A program made the position numbers and the translations under genes. A DNA stretch of 34,649 nt from Treponema sp. (GTDB taxonomy: Bacteria > Spirochaetota > Spirochaetia > Treponematales > Treponemataceae): the NCBI GenBank assembly GCA_016287815.1, contig JAEEWW010000016.1:1-34649 (forward strand). Reading direction: 5' to 3'. The notes below the pieces were generated by a model. The model saw only the letters and a program-made list of their open reading frames with translations, ran no database searches and was not told the DNA's origin. Below are positions 7,053 through 15,171 of this stretch, one piece after another. Each line of letters opens with the position of its first letter. Within the stretch, counting starts at the first letter, position 1.

Positions 7053-7784
7053 TTACCAGTTATCAATAATATCATCTGCGTCTCTGTTTTCTACATCGTA
7101 AACGTCTGTAATAGCATGCAACGCATCAAAATAAACATAATAACTACCGATTGCAGTTTCAGGATCACAATCAATTCTGAATCCTGTAATCTTAAGTCCA
7201 GGTTTATCACCATGGAATGCACTTGACTGAACAATTCCATGAACTCCATCCGGTGAAGGAGGAACAGCTACAGTAACTTTTCTCCATCCGCTGAATGTCA
7301 ATGTTCCCATATAAAGTTCAAAGCTGTGTCCAAAATAATCCTGAACAAGCAGTGTCAAATTATGTTTTGTATTACGTCCTGCAATCCAAACAGAAACTGT
7401 TTTTGTAACACCTTCAATGGCAATCGGGCGAACAGGTCTAATATAAATTGAATTTATACCGCGGCGGAAAAATTCAACTTTTGTACCAAAACAATGATTG
7501 TTTTCGCCAACATCGTCTTCACCTTCAACAATTTCACGTTCATCTTCTTTTCCCATAGGACCGCCGTCGATAAGACGTGCTGTAACAACACCGGCATCTA
7601 AACTCATGGAAACAGTCCATGAACCTTCTCTTTCAAAATTGTCGATAAGTACATTTTTAAGACTCTGTTCTGCAGAATCATTTCCAATTACATTAGGATC
7701 TGGATCTGTAAGACTGGCACTCTGAGCAAATCCCATTCCAGCGGCAAGCAATGCGGCCGCAGTCAAAAGCAAAAACTTCTTCAT
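7053..7784 (-). CDS. FlaA-family periplasmic flagellar filament sheath protein (second of pair)
   Basis: FlaA proteins coat the FlaB core of spirochaete periplasmic flagella. A signal peptide is present (about residues 1-21, ending GMGFAQ). The mature part carries the beta-sandwich pattern of the family: WIAGRNTKHNLTLLVQDYFG, then FSGWRKVTVAVPP, then ITGFRIDCDPETAIGSYYVY. At 243 aa it matches the short FlaA class rather than the approximately 350-aa FlaA1 class of T. pallidum. The C-terminus is acidic (DVENRDADDIID). The start ATG shares one base with the upstream gene stop (TAATG), and AGGAGAAGG lies upstream, so the pair is coupled. The exact FlaA subtype cannot be fixed by eye. Confidence 0.9.
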   Translation of the reverse strand: MKKFLLLTAAALLAAGMGFAQSASLTDPDPNVIGNDSAEQSLKNVLIDNFEREGSWTVSMSLDAGVVTARLIDGGPMGKEDEREIVEGEDDVGENNHCFGTKVEFFRRGINSIYIRPVRPIAIEGVTKTVSVWIAGRNTKHNLTLLVQDYFGHSFELYMGTLTFSGWRKVTVAVPPSPDGVHGIVQSSAFHGDKPGLKITGFRIDCDPETAIGSYYVYFDALHAITDVYDVENRDADDIIDNW

Positions 7785-8518
7785 TACTTTCCTTCTCCTG
7801 TATCGCCAAAGTCGGCTTTATTCAAATCATATCCATCGTAAACATGTGTAATTCCAGCTGCTGTATACTGAAGTTTATCAAGGAATACAGTGAAATCATC
7901 TGCATGTTCATTTGCATCTGCACGGAATCTAAAACCTACCAGTGAAAGAGCCTTATTACCGATTGAGTGGTAAGAAGATCTCTGTCTTAAAGAAGTAGGA
8001 ACTGTAAGAATTACGTTTCTCCAGCCATAGAATTTCAAGTTACCTGCAGGAATAATATGTACACAGCCTTCTGCATCACGAACAAGAACATCCATGCTGT
8101 ACAGATAATTAGAACCCCAAACCCAGAAATCTAAAGTTTTTACATTTCCGCGGAATGGAATTTCATAAGGTTTTCCATCTTTTGCCGGGTAAATTTCAAA
8201 CCAGTTATCACCCTTTCTCTTATATTTTACTTTTCCACCAAGAACCTGTGGTTCCGGATCACTTTCTTTTACAAAAGCACGTAAAGAATCAGAGATTCCC
8301 TTAAAATATCCAATCAAAGGATATTTAGCACCACCTTCATTTCCGTCAGCAATAAAGCGGCTGGCTTGAATCTGCCATGTCCATTCATTCTGATCAGGGG
8401 TATCAAAACTGTCAATTAAAACGACCTCTATACTTTTTTCGTTCTGCTGGCTGAATGCCGGAGCACAAAACAAAAAAACAAGAGCAAGCGGTACAAAGAT
8501 TGCTAGGCCCTTTTTCAT
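7784..8518 (-). CDS. FlaA-family periplasmic flagellar filament protein (first of pair)
   Basis: A 244-residue paralogue of the next gene. The signal peptide (about 1-24) ends at CAPAFSQ. The same layout follows: VVLIDSFDTPDQNEWTWQI near the N-terminus, LDFWVWGSNYLYSMDVLVRD, FYGWRNVILTVPTSL, and LVGFRFRADANEHADDFTV. It differs enough from its partner to be an old duplication with a separate place in the sheath rather than a recent copy. The ATG is preceded by AAGGAG at about 7 nt. Two near-consensus promoters lie upstream, in keeping with an abundant structural protein. Confidence 0.88.
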   Translation of the reverse strand: MKKGLAIFVPLALVFLFCAPAFSQQNEKSIEVVLIDSFDTPDQNEWTWQIQASRFIADGNEGGAKYPLIGYFKGISDSLRAFVKESDPEPQVLGGKVKYKRKGDNWFEIYPAKDGKPYEIPFRGNVKTLDFWVWGSNYLYSMDVLVRDAEGCVHIIPAGNLKFYGWRNVILTVPTSLRQRSSYHSIGNKALSLVGFRFRADANEHADDFTVFLDKLQYTAAGITHVYDGYDLNKADFGDTGEGK

Positions 8519-8580
8519 TCATTTCTCCTTGAAATAATTTCCTTCCAATAAAATGGAATTCCTTTTTAAATTATCGGCAT

Positions 8581-8609
8581 ATTATACCTTAATGATAACC
8601 TATATTCAA
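8581..8609 (-). promoter_or_regulatory. flaA promoter P2 (proximal)
   Basis: Minus strand: TTGAAT (8609-8604), 17-bp spacer, TATAAT (8586-8581). Its -35 shares one base with the -10 of the distal promoter. The predicted leader is about 55 nt and contains a small TTCCA/TGGAA hairpin (8543-8558) before the ribosome site. Confidence 0.75.
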
Positions 8610-8637
8610 TTATATTTCGCTCATCTTTCTTTGTCAA
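8609..8637 (-). promoter_or_regulatory. flaA promoter P1 (distal), perfect sigma-70 consensus
   Basis: Minus strand: TTGACA (8637-8632), 17-bp spacer, TATAAT (8614-8609). Both hexamers and the spacing match the consensus exactly. This suggests constitutive sigma-70 transcription of the FlaA pair rather than sigma-28 control. Confidence 0.85.
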
Positions 8638-8668
8638 ATCTTTTAGAAGGGCACATTCATATCTTTTC

Positions 8669-8697
8669 TTGAAGTACAGATAAAGACGTGATATTAT
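8669..8697 (+). promoter_or_regulatory. Promoter of the phosphohexomutase operon
   Basis: TTGAAG (8669-8674), 17-bp spacer, TATTAT (8692-8697). The expected transcription start falls at about 8703-8705, immediately before the ATG at 8706, so the message would be leaderless or nearly so. It is back-to-back with the flaA promoters. Confidence 0.65.
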
Positions 8698-8705
8698 TTA
8701 TCTGT

Positions 8706-10520
8706 ATGAAAAAGTCTAACGGTCTAATTTTATCAGCTTCGGGCTGGAGAAAAGTTTTTACTGTTTCAGGAAACGAAGCAGACTCCTTCCCTAAAATAGG
8801 AAAAGAAAATACAACAATCGCCATGCTTGCAGCAGAGGTTTTTGCTGATTATATAATCAAAAAATCCGGTTCTAAAAATCCGATTATTGTCTGCGGAATT
8901 GATACAAGACCAACAGGTCCTTCCATCGCAGACTGCGTTTTAAGAATTTTTCTGGCAAAAGGTGTCGTGCCGCGATATCTTGGCATAACTGCCGCACCAG
9001 AAATTATGGCATGCAGTACGCGCTATAACGGTTTTATCTATATTTCAGCAAGCCACAACCCTATCGGTCACAACGGAATAAAATTCGGTTTAAATGACGG
9101 AGGAGTCCTTGAAGGCTCCGAAAACGCAAAGCTTGTAAAAACCTTTTTAAAACGTTTTGAAGAAAACGACGTAGAATCACGTCTTACAGCACTTGCAAAA
9201 CAATGCGATGCTGCAGAGCTTGACTGGACTTACATGAATGCGGTTTCTGCAAAAAAAGAAGCTTCTGCTTTTTACCATGATTTTATGATGAGGGTTATTG
9301 CAGATTCTGAAAATCCTGTAAAACAAAAAGAATTTTTTGCCATGATGCGTGCAAAAGCCGTCAGCAAAAAAATCGATATTGTCTGCGACATGAACGGTTC
9401 TGCAAGAACCTTAACTATAGACAATGCTTTTTTTAAGGAATGCGGAATTACACTTCACATGATAAATAATAATCCGGGACAAATCGTTCACGGAATTATT
9501 CCTGAAGGCAAAAATCTTGATTTCTGTGCATGTGAGCTTGAACGCTTACAGAATGCCGGAATAAAAAATGCCGTACTCGGCTATATGCCGGACTGTGACG
9601 GCGATCGCGGAAATATAGTATACTGGGATAAAAAAAGCAAATCTGCAAAAGTTCTTCAGGCACAGGATGTTTTTGCGCTGTCCGTACTTTCAGAACTTGC
9701 TTACGGAGCATGGTGTAACTCAGGCAATAAAAAATACAAACCTGCGGTTGTTGTCAACGGTCCTACGTCCATGCGCATAGACGAAATTGCGCATGCCTTT
9801 GGTGCTGAAGTTTTCAGGGCGGAAGTTGGCGAAGCAAATGTTGTAAATCTTGCAAGAGAGAAACGCTCGCAGGGCTATACAGTCCGTATTTTAGGAGAAG
9901 GTTCTAACGGCGGAAATATCACATACCCTGAAAGTGTACGCGATCCTCTTAATACAATTTTTGCACTGTTAAGACTTCTTGTAATGAGTACAGATGATGA
10001 AAAATCACCAAATCTTTTTAAAATCTGGTGTGATGCAAACAATCTGACAAATACACATTTTTCTTCAAACATTTCAATTTCTGACATTCTTTCTACAATT
10101 CCAAAGTATTCGACAACAGGAACACAGGAAGAACGCGCAATAATGCACATAAAAACTACAGATCACGCAGTTCTTAAAAAACGTTTTCAGAAAGAGTTTG
10201 AAACCGACTGGATCGTAAAAAAAGAAATGCTTAAAAAGAAATACGGAATAGTTTCTTATCAGGCTATAGCAACAAACGGAATAAACGAAGTAAAAGACAT
10301 AACAGATTACAGCGTAAGCGGAAAAGGCGGGTTAAAAATTCTTTTCTTTGCAGACGAAGCAAAAAAGCAGCCTTTAGGCTATATCTGGATGAGAGGTTCC
10401 GGAACAGAACCTTTATTCAGGGTTTTATGCGACATGAAAGGTCTTAATCCGGATGGAGAATACAGACTTTTAAATTGGGAACGCGAATTAATAGAAAATG
10501 CCGATCAGGCAGACAAATAA
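8706..10520 (+). CDS. Phosphoglucomutase/phosphomannomutase family protein (long form)
   Basis: Alpha-D-phosphohexomutase that moves a phosphate between C1 and C6 of a hexose via a phosphoserine. Visible motifs are the catalytic loop YISASHNPIGHNG (Ser about residue 116), the metal loop PDCDGDRGN, the sugar loop GEGSNGGN and the phosphate-binding loop MRGSGTEPLFRV near the C-terminus. At 604 aa it is longer than ordinary 450-aa PMM/PGM, with extra length between the metal and sugar loops and before the last domain. The sugar loop GEGSNGG departs from the usual GEESGG, so substrate preference is uncertain. I start at ATG 8706 (MKKSNGLILS); an in-frame GTG at 8688 lies within the predicted -10. 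No Shine-Dalgarno precedes 8706. The next gene follows after 18 bp. Confidence 0.9.
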   Translation: MKKSNGLILSASGWRKVFTVSGNEADSFPKIGKENTTIAMLAAEVFADYIIKKSGSKNPIIVCGIDTRPTGPSIADCVLRIFLAKGVVPRYLGITAAPEIMACSTRYNGFIYISASHNPIGHNGIKFGLNDGGVLEGSENAKLVKTFLKRFEENDVESRLTALAKQCDAAELDWTYMNAVSAKKEASAFYHDFMMRVIADSENPVKQKEFFAMMRAKAVSKKIDIVCDMNGSARTLTIDNAFFKECGITLHMINNNPGQIVHGIIPEGKNLDFCACELERLQNAGIKNAVLGYMPDCDGDRGNIVYWDKKSKSAKVLQAQDVFALSVLSELAYGAWCNSGNKKYKPAVVVNGPTSMRIDEIAHAFGAEVFRAEVGEANVVNLAREKRSQGYTVRILGEGSNGGNITYPESVRDPLNTIFALLRLLVMSTDDEKSPNLFKIWCDANNLTNTHFSSNISISDILSTIPKYSTTGTQEERAIMHIKTTDHAVLKKRFQKEFETDWIVKKEMLKKKYGIVSYQAIATNGINEVKDITDYSVSGKGGLKILFFADEAKKQPLGYIWMRGSGTEPLFRVLCDMKGLNPDGEYRLLNWERELIENADQADK

Positions 10521-10538
10521 AGGATAAGGAGAATAAAT

Positions 10539-12311
10539 ATGGATTCTAATGAAATTTTAAAAAGAGCAGAAAAATACATTGCTGAAGAAAAAGATGAAAG
10601 ATTCCGCAAGGAAGTTGAAGAACTTGTTGCAAAAAAAGACATGAAAGAACTGGAAGACAGATTCTACCAGACTCTTGAATTCGGTACAGGCGGACTTCGC
10701 GGAATTATGGGCGGCGGAACAAACCGCATGAACACACTTGAAATTAACCTTGCAACACAGGGACTTGCAAATTATCTTATCAAAGCATGCCCTGAAAAAG
10801 CCAAGGCAGGAAAATTAAGTGCTGTAATCGCTTACGACAGCCGTTTAAACTCTGATGTTTTTGCAGAAGCTACTGCATGCATTTTTGCTGCAAACGGAAT
10901 TAAAGCATACCTTTTTACAAGTCTTCGCCCTACTCCGGAATTGTCTTTTGCAATCCGTGAATTAAAGGCAGACACAGGTGTTGTTGTTACAGCTTCTCAC
11001 AATCCAAGAATGTACAACGGCTATAAAGCATACTGGAACGACGGTGCGCAGGTAATTGAACCGCATGATGTCGGAATCATAAAGGAAGTAAATGCCGTAA
11101 CTTCTGTAAAAACAATTTCTAAGGACGAAGCTGTAAAATCAGGAATGATTCAGCTTATCGACAAGGAAATAGACGAAAAATTCTGGGCAATGTGTAAAGC
11201 TCAGCTTTTCCGCCCGGACTTAATCAAGGAAAAAGCAGGCGACGTAAAAATTGTTTACACACCTTTACATGGAACAGGTGCAATGCATGTAGAAAAAGTT
11301 CTTGGAGACCTTGGACTTAAAGTTATTACTGTTCCAGAACAGCGCAAGCCTGACGGAAACTTTCCTACAGTTGAAAAACCAAATCCTGAAGAAGCTCCGG
11401 CACTTAAACTTGCAATTGAACTAGGCGAAAAAGAAAAAGCAGACTGTATCATGGCAACAGACCCGGATGCAGACCGCTTTGGTTCAGCATTCCCTAAAAA
11501 AGACGGAACTTTCCAGCTTGTAACAGGAAATCAGATGGGAGCACTTCTTCTTGACTATATTCTTTTAAGCCGCAAAGAGCTTGGAAAACTTCCTTTAAAT
11601 CCTGCCTGTGTAAGGACAATCGTAACATCCCCGTTCTGCGATGCAATCTGCAAAAAATACGGAGTTAAAATTATTGAATGCCTTACAGGCTTTAAGTGGA
11701 TTGCTTCAGTTGAAGCAGAAATGGAAAGAACAGGTTCCAATTCCTATGTATTCGGATTTGAAGAAAGCTACGGCTATAAAATAGAAAAAGAAGTATTCGA
11801 TAAAGACGGCGTTTCTGCCGCTGCAATGTGTTCAGAAATGACCTTGTACTGGCGTTCTAAGGGCAAGAGTATTCTTGAACGCCTTGACGAAATGTACAAC
11901 GAATTCGGTTACTATGAAGACAGGGCAATTTCTCAGTATTTCCCGGGAAGTTCTGGCGTTGCAGTTATGAAAGGTATTATGTCTAAACTCCGGGCTGAAG
12001 GGCTTAAATCTCTTGGAGGACAGAAAGTTCTTAAAATCCGTGACATTCAGGAAAGTAAATCATTTGACCCTGAAAATCCTTCAAAAACAGAAAAAGTTGA
12101 TTTACCAAAGAGCAATGTTCTTCAATTCTTCCTTGATACAGGCACAACCGTAAGCGCCCGCCCTTCTGGAACAGAACCAAAAATTAAGTTCTACATCAAT
12201 GCAAGAACATCAACAGAAAACGGTCTTGAATCCGCAAAGAAAATATCTGCAGCAAATTGCGATGCAATAACAGCAGATATTTCAAAGATTCTTGAAGCCG
12301 CATCAAAATAG
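10539..12311 (+). CDS. Phosphoglucomutase / phospho-sugar mutase (PgcA/PGM2-like)
   Basis: A second hexomutase, of the approximately 580-residue PgcA/PGM2 subfamily. The subfamily N-terminus FGTGGLRGIMGGGTNRMN (about residues 48-65) is intact. The catalytic loop is VTASHNPRMYNG (Ser153), the metal loop DPDADRFG, the sugar loop GFEESYGY, and the phosphate loop RPSGTEPKIKFY. All key residues are present, so an active glucose-1-P/glucose-6-P mutase is likely. A strong ribosome site, AAGGAG, lies about 7 nt before the ATG. The short 18-bp gap to the upstream mutase indicates one transcript. The two enzymes differ widely and are not a recent duplication. Confidence 0.93.
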   Translation: MDSNEILKRAEKYIAEEKDERFRKEVEELVAKKDMKELEDRFYQTLEFGTGGLRGIMGGGTNRMNTLEINLATQGLANYLIKACPEKAKAGKLSAVIAYDSRLNSDVFAEATACIFAANGIKAYLFTSLRPTPELSFAIRELKADTGVVVTASHNPRMYNGYKAYWNDGAQVIEPHDVGIIKEVNAVTSVKTISKDEAVKSGMIQLIDKEIDEKFWAMCKAQLFRPDLIKEKAGDVKIVYTPLHGTGAMHVEKVLGDLGLKVITVPEQRKPDGNFPTVEKPNPEEAPALKLAIELGEKEKADCIMATDPDADRFGSAFPKKDGTFQLVTGNQMGALLLDYILLSRKELGKLPLNPACVRTIVTSPFCDAICKKYGVKIIECLTGFKWIASVEAEMERTGSNSYVFGFEESYGYKIEKEVFDKDGVSAAAMCSEMTLYWRSKGKSILERLDEMYNEFGYYEDRAISQYFPGSSGVAVMKGIMSKLRAEGLKSLGGQKVLKIRDIQESKSFDPENPSKTEKVDLPKSNVLQFFLDTGTTVSARPSGTEPKIKFYINARTSTENGLESAKKISAANCDAITADISKILEAASK

Positions 12312-12336
12312 ATTTTAATGCAGCATAACAAAAAAA

Positions 12337-12912
12337 ATGCTTCATCAAAATAATATCTATTCTAATTTTAAACTCCTTCGTCAGCTTCTTGAAGACGGAG
12401 GAGTTTTTACGGCTTTTGATACAGAAACTACAGGACTTCATCCGGAAATTAACAACGTCATTGAAATTGGTGCTGTAAAATTTGATATAGACGGAATTCT
12501 TGACCGGTTTGAAGTACTTATAAATCCGCTATGTCCCATTCCTTACGAAGCAAGTTCCGTAAACCACATTACAGACCAGATGGTAGCGGACTGTCCTTCA
12601 ATAGATAAGGTTCTGCCGGATTTTATGAATTTTATAGGAAGTTCAATTCTTGTAGCTCACAACGCTAATTTTGACTTGAATTTTATAAATGCAGAACTTG
12701 AGCGGCACAAAATGCCGCTTATTTCAAATAAAACCGTAGATACATTGAACCTTGCACGCTGGGCATACCCGATTCTTGGTAAATACAGCCTTCAGTTTCT
12801 GGCTCAAAAATTCCAGATAAATGTAGAAAACGCACACCGTGCAGATGACGATGCCCGAGTCTGTATGGATTTTTTTATAAAATGCGTAAGCGGTGAAAAG
12901 CCTAAGTTTTAA
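12337..12912 (+). CDS. DnaQ-like 3'-5' exonuclease (DNA polymerase III epsilon family)
   Basis: DEDDh exonuclease domain occupying nearly the whole 191-residue protein. The catalytic set is complete: FDTETTG (D28, E30), AHNANFDLNF (D113) and HRADDDARV (H167, D172). There is no polymerase-binding extension, so it is either a free-standing epsilon subunit or a related exonuclease for repair or RNA processing. It starts 25 nt after the mutase stop, with no convincing ribosome site in the A-rich leader, and is probably a low-expression tail of the mutase operon. Its stop is only 7 bp from the end of the convergent LysM gene, with no terminator between. Confidence 0.88.
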   Translation: MLHQNNIYSNFKLLRQLLEDGGVFTAFDTETTGLHPEINNVIEIGAVKFDIDGILDRFEVLINPLCPIPYEASSVNHITDQMVADCPSIDKVLPDFMNFIGSSILVAHNANFDLNFINAELERHKMPLISNKTVDTLNLARWAYPILGKYSLQFLAQKFQINVENAHRADDDARVCMDFFIKCVSGEKPKF

Positions 12913-12919
12913 GATACGG

Positions 12920-13909
12920 TTAACCGCGTGGAGCTTTTGCAGGATCCATCGGCATACCGTTCTGGAACACCATAAGCGTAATCTGCGGCTTTTTAGAAAT
13001 TGTATCTATACCAGCTGTTCCAAGCTGAGTCCCTGAAACAACATAATCACCTTTTTGAATTTCAACAGAACCAAGTCCTGTGTAGGCATATATTAAACCT
13101 GTCTTTGACTGAACAAAAACTACTTCGCCAAAGCCGCGGTAAACACCGCAATACATGATAGTTCCTGATCTTATCGCAGTAACCGCCTCATTTTTCTTGC
13201 AGCCAAGTTGAACACCAGAAACCTTGCCTTTTACATAAGTAACCTGAGGATTTTTTACAGGCCAGACAAGCTGTGAATCAACAGCTGGAGCCTTGCTGTA
13301 TTTTCTAGGATCAGCAGCAGATAAATCCATAGAAGATGGTTCTGCTCCAGATTTTGCTAAAGTTCCGGAAGAAGAGTTTTCTTCCTGCTGACTTGAAGCA
13401 AATTCAACAGTTTTTCCATTAGCCGGTGAAATTCCTGAATTAGAAGAAATTCCGCCAGGCACAGTAAGTTTCTGTCCGGCTTTTAGAACTGCATCATTGC
13501 CAAGTCCATTCATTGCAAGTAATTCAGAAAGCGGAATATTATATTTTCTTGCAATTCCGTAAAAGGTATCTCCTTTTTGAACTATGTATGTTGAATTTGC
13601 TTTATTTCCGCTGGATTTAAATTCTGCAGCAGGTGCAGGATTTGCAGAAAGTGCTGCAGCTGCACTAATATCAGCTGTAGGAATAACAAGTTTCTGACCT
13701 GCCTTTAAAACATCATTTTCCTGCATGTTATTTGCTGCCCTAAGTTCAGCAACCGTAATCTGATATTTTTTACTTATTGAATAAAGAGTCTGTCCTTTTT
13801 CTACTATATGAACTGAATCAGCAGTAAGCGGAGAAATTAAGATAAATAGCAAAATACCTGATAAGAGAAAAGATATAATGCTGCGAATATTTTTTAAAGT
13901 CGATTTCAT
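12920..13909 (-). CDS. Two-LysM protein with degenerate M23 (LytM-like) domain
   Basis: Secreted cell-wall-binding protein. The signal/membrane segment is about residues 11-30. Two LysM domains follow (about 33-77 and 107-151), each beginning with V/Y-x-V-x-KG-(Q/D)T and ending in LKAGQKL. A Ser/Ala/Gly-rich linker leads to an M23-like fold (about 213-325) recognisable from VTAIRSGTIMYCGVYRGFGEVVFVQ-type strands and GTQLGTAG. Where active M23 enzymes have H-x-G-x-D and H-x-H, this protein shows VSGVQLG and QITLM, so the zinc ligands are missing. By analogy with EnvC/NlpD it may regulate an amidase rather than cut peptidoglycan. It follows the HD gene by 33 nt and has no clear ribosome site of its own. 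Confidence 0.88.
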   Translation of the reverse strand: MKSTLKNIRSIISFLLSGILLFILISPLTADSVHIVEKGQTLYSISKKYQITVAELRAANNMQENDVLKAGQKLVIPTADISAAAALSANPAPAAEFKSSGNKANSTYIVQKGDTFYGIARKYNIPLSELLAMNGLGNDAVLKAGQKLTVPGGISSNSGISPANGKTVEFASSQQEENSSSGTLAKSGAEPSSMDLSAADPRKYSKAPAVDSQLVWPVKNPQVTYVKGKVSGVQLGCKKNEAVTAIRSGTIMYCGVYRGFGEVVFVQSKTGLIYAYTGLGSVEIQKGDYVVSGTQLGTAGIDTISKKPQITLMVFQNGMPMDPAKAPRG

Positions 13910-13942
13910 ATACAGTGTTTATCGGCAGAAAAAACACCATTC

Positions 13943-15154
13943 TTAAAGAATTTTGAAAAGATAGCCGGCATCGATTCCGTTAATCAGCTTTCCATCGGAA
14001 TAATGCTTTATCATATTAGCTCTTCCGCCTTCCAGATGTGCAGATGTTATACCATGACGGATTGAACTGTCGGCTTCAAGAAAAGCAGACAAATGATCAG
14101 AAAGTCTTACAAGTTTTCCATCAACAGGCTTATCTTTATCTGTATAGACGGTATTAAGTTCTTCCCATGAAACTTCTTTGGTCTTGCCATCAACGAGAAC
14201 CCTGTTAGAAAACTCATTGTCAGTAAAATAAAGTACCTCGTCCTTAAAAAAATCTTCCATAAGAGGTACAAGTTCATTCTGTACAATCTTGTCTTCTATA
14301 TTTTTAACAATCTGAGGAAGTTCATCAGTAGCCTGTTTTACAGGCGAAATAATATCGCGCGTAACTGCTTCCGGTAAATCATGAAAAAGTGCGCAGAAAA
14401 AGTCATTGTATAACCGCTCTTTAGAAAACTGCACGCCTGTTTCCCTGCCAAGCAGAACAGTAAGAATAGCTACAAAAAAGCAATGCCCCAGAACACTTGT
14501 CGCAGGAACGCGCGGAGTCTGGTTCCAGCGGCGCTGAAAACGAAGCCGTTCAATCATCATAAGAAAATCAAATGGCTTTTGCTTTGTAAGCATCAGCTGC
14601 ATTCCGCGCAAATCAAGAAACTTTTGAATTTCTGAATCAAGTTCTTTCTGAACTTTTTCAAGGCGCTGAACTTCATTTACCATAGAAATCATTTCAAGTT
14701 CGCGCAATGTGGAATATTTGTGCGCTGCACGGAAAATTCTATAGGTAGTCTTCTGGGATTCATTCAAAGTGATAGAACCTGCCGATTGTCCGATGTACAT
14801 TGTAAATCTTGAAAACAAATCATCATCATGAATTAAAGAACGATACTGCGAAAGTACCCATTCATTAAGATGCATGTATTCGGCAGGATATTCATTTTTT
14901 ATAAGATGCTGAACAGGAGATTTTATATCGCAAAGCGCAATTTTCTTTAGTAAATCAAAAATAGATGCGTAAATCATCCATTCCCAATCAACTTCAACAC
15001 CGCGATTTTCTTCGTATTTTCCAAAGATATAGGCAATGAACATTTTTTCGGCAGCTTTGTCCATTTCAATCAGCTGAAACGGACGCACCAAATCATTCCA
15101 CCGTTCAATGGAAAATCCTTCGAAAATTTTTAAAATCAGTTTTTTATCCAGCAT
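13943..15154 (-). CDS. HD-domain phosphohydrolase (YfbR-like core)
   Basis: A 403-residue soluble protein. The C-terminal half holds an HD domain: H224 in VLGHCFFVAIL, the H258-D259 pair in ALFHDLPEAVTRD, and a later Asp in LVRLSDHLSAF. The stretch HDLPEAVTRDIISPVK resembles the HD-x-x-E-x-x-T-x-D-x-x-x-PVK pattern of E. coli YfbR 5'-deoxynucleotidase. The N-terminal 190 residues are helical with a coiled-coil-like stretch (EVQRLEKVQKELDSEIQK) and are not recognised. The ATG lies 17 nt after the last permease of the nucleoside importer, so nucleotide or nucleoside metabolism is a reasonable inference. The exact substrate is unknown, and a signalling phosphodiesterase is an alternative. Confidence 0.82.
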   Translation of the reverse strand: MLDKKLILKIFEGFSIERWNDLVRPFQLIEMDKAAEKMFIAYIFGKYEENRGVEVDWEWMIYASIFDLLKKIALCDIKSPVQHLIKNEYPAEYMHLNEWVLSQYRSLIHDDDLFSRFTMYIGQSAGSITLNESQKTTYRIFRAAHKYSTLRELEMISMVNEVQRLEKVQKELDSEIQKFLDLRGMQLMLTKQKPFDFLMMIERLRFQRRWNQTPRVPATSVLGHCFFVAILTVLLGRETGVQFSKERLYNDFFCALFHDLPEAVTRDIISPVKQATDELPQIVKNIEDKIVQNELVPLMEDFFKDEVLYFTDNEFSNRVLVDGKTKEVSWEELNTVYTDKDKPVDGKLVRLSDHLSAFLEADSSIRHGITSAHLEGGRANMIKHYSDGKLINGIDAGYLFKIL

Positions 15155-15171
15155 CGCTCAGTCCAAAAAAA

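Noticed and set aside
7053..8518. Recent tandem duplication of flaA
   Set aside because: The two products share only the family pattern and differ in most residues, so the duplication is old.
8519..8705. Hidden small gene or ncRNA between the flaA and hexomutase operons
   Set aside because: The stretch is fully explained by divergent promoters and leaders. The only hairpin (8543-8558) has a 5-bp stem.
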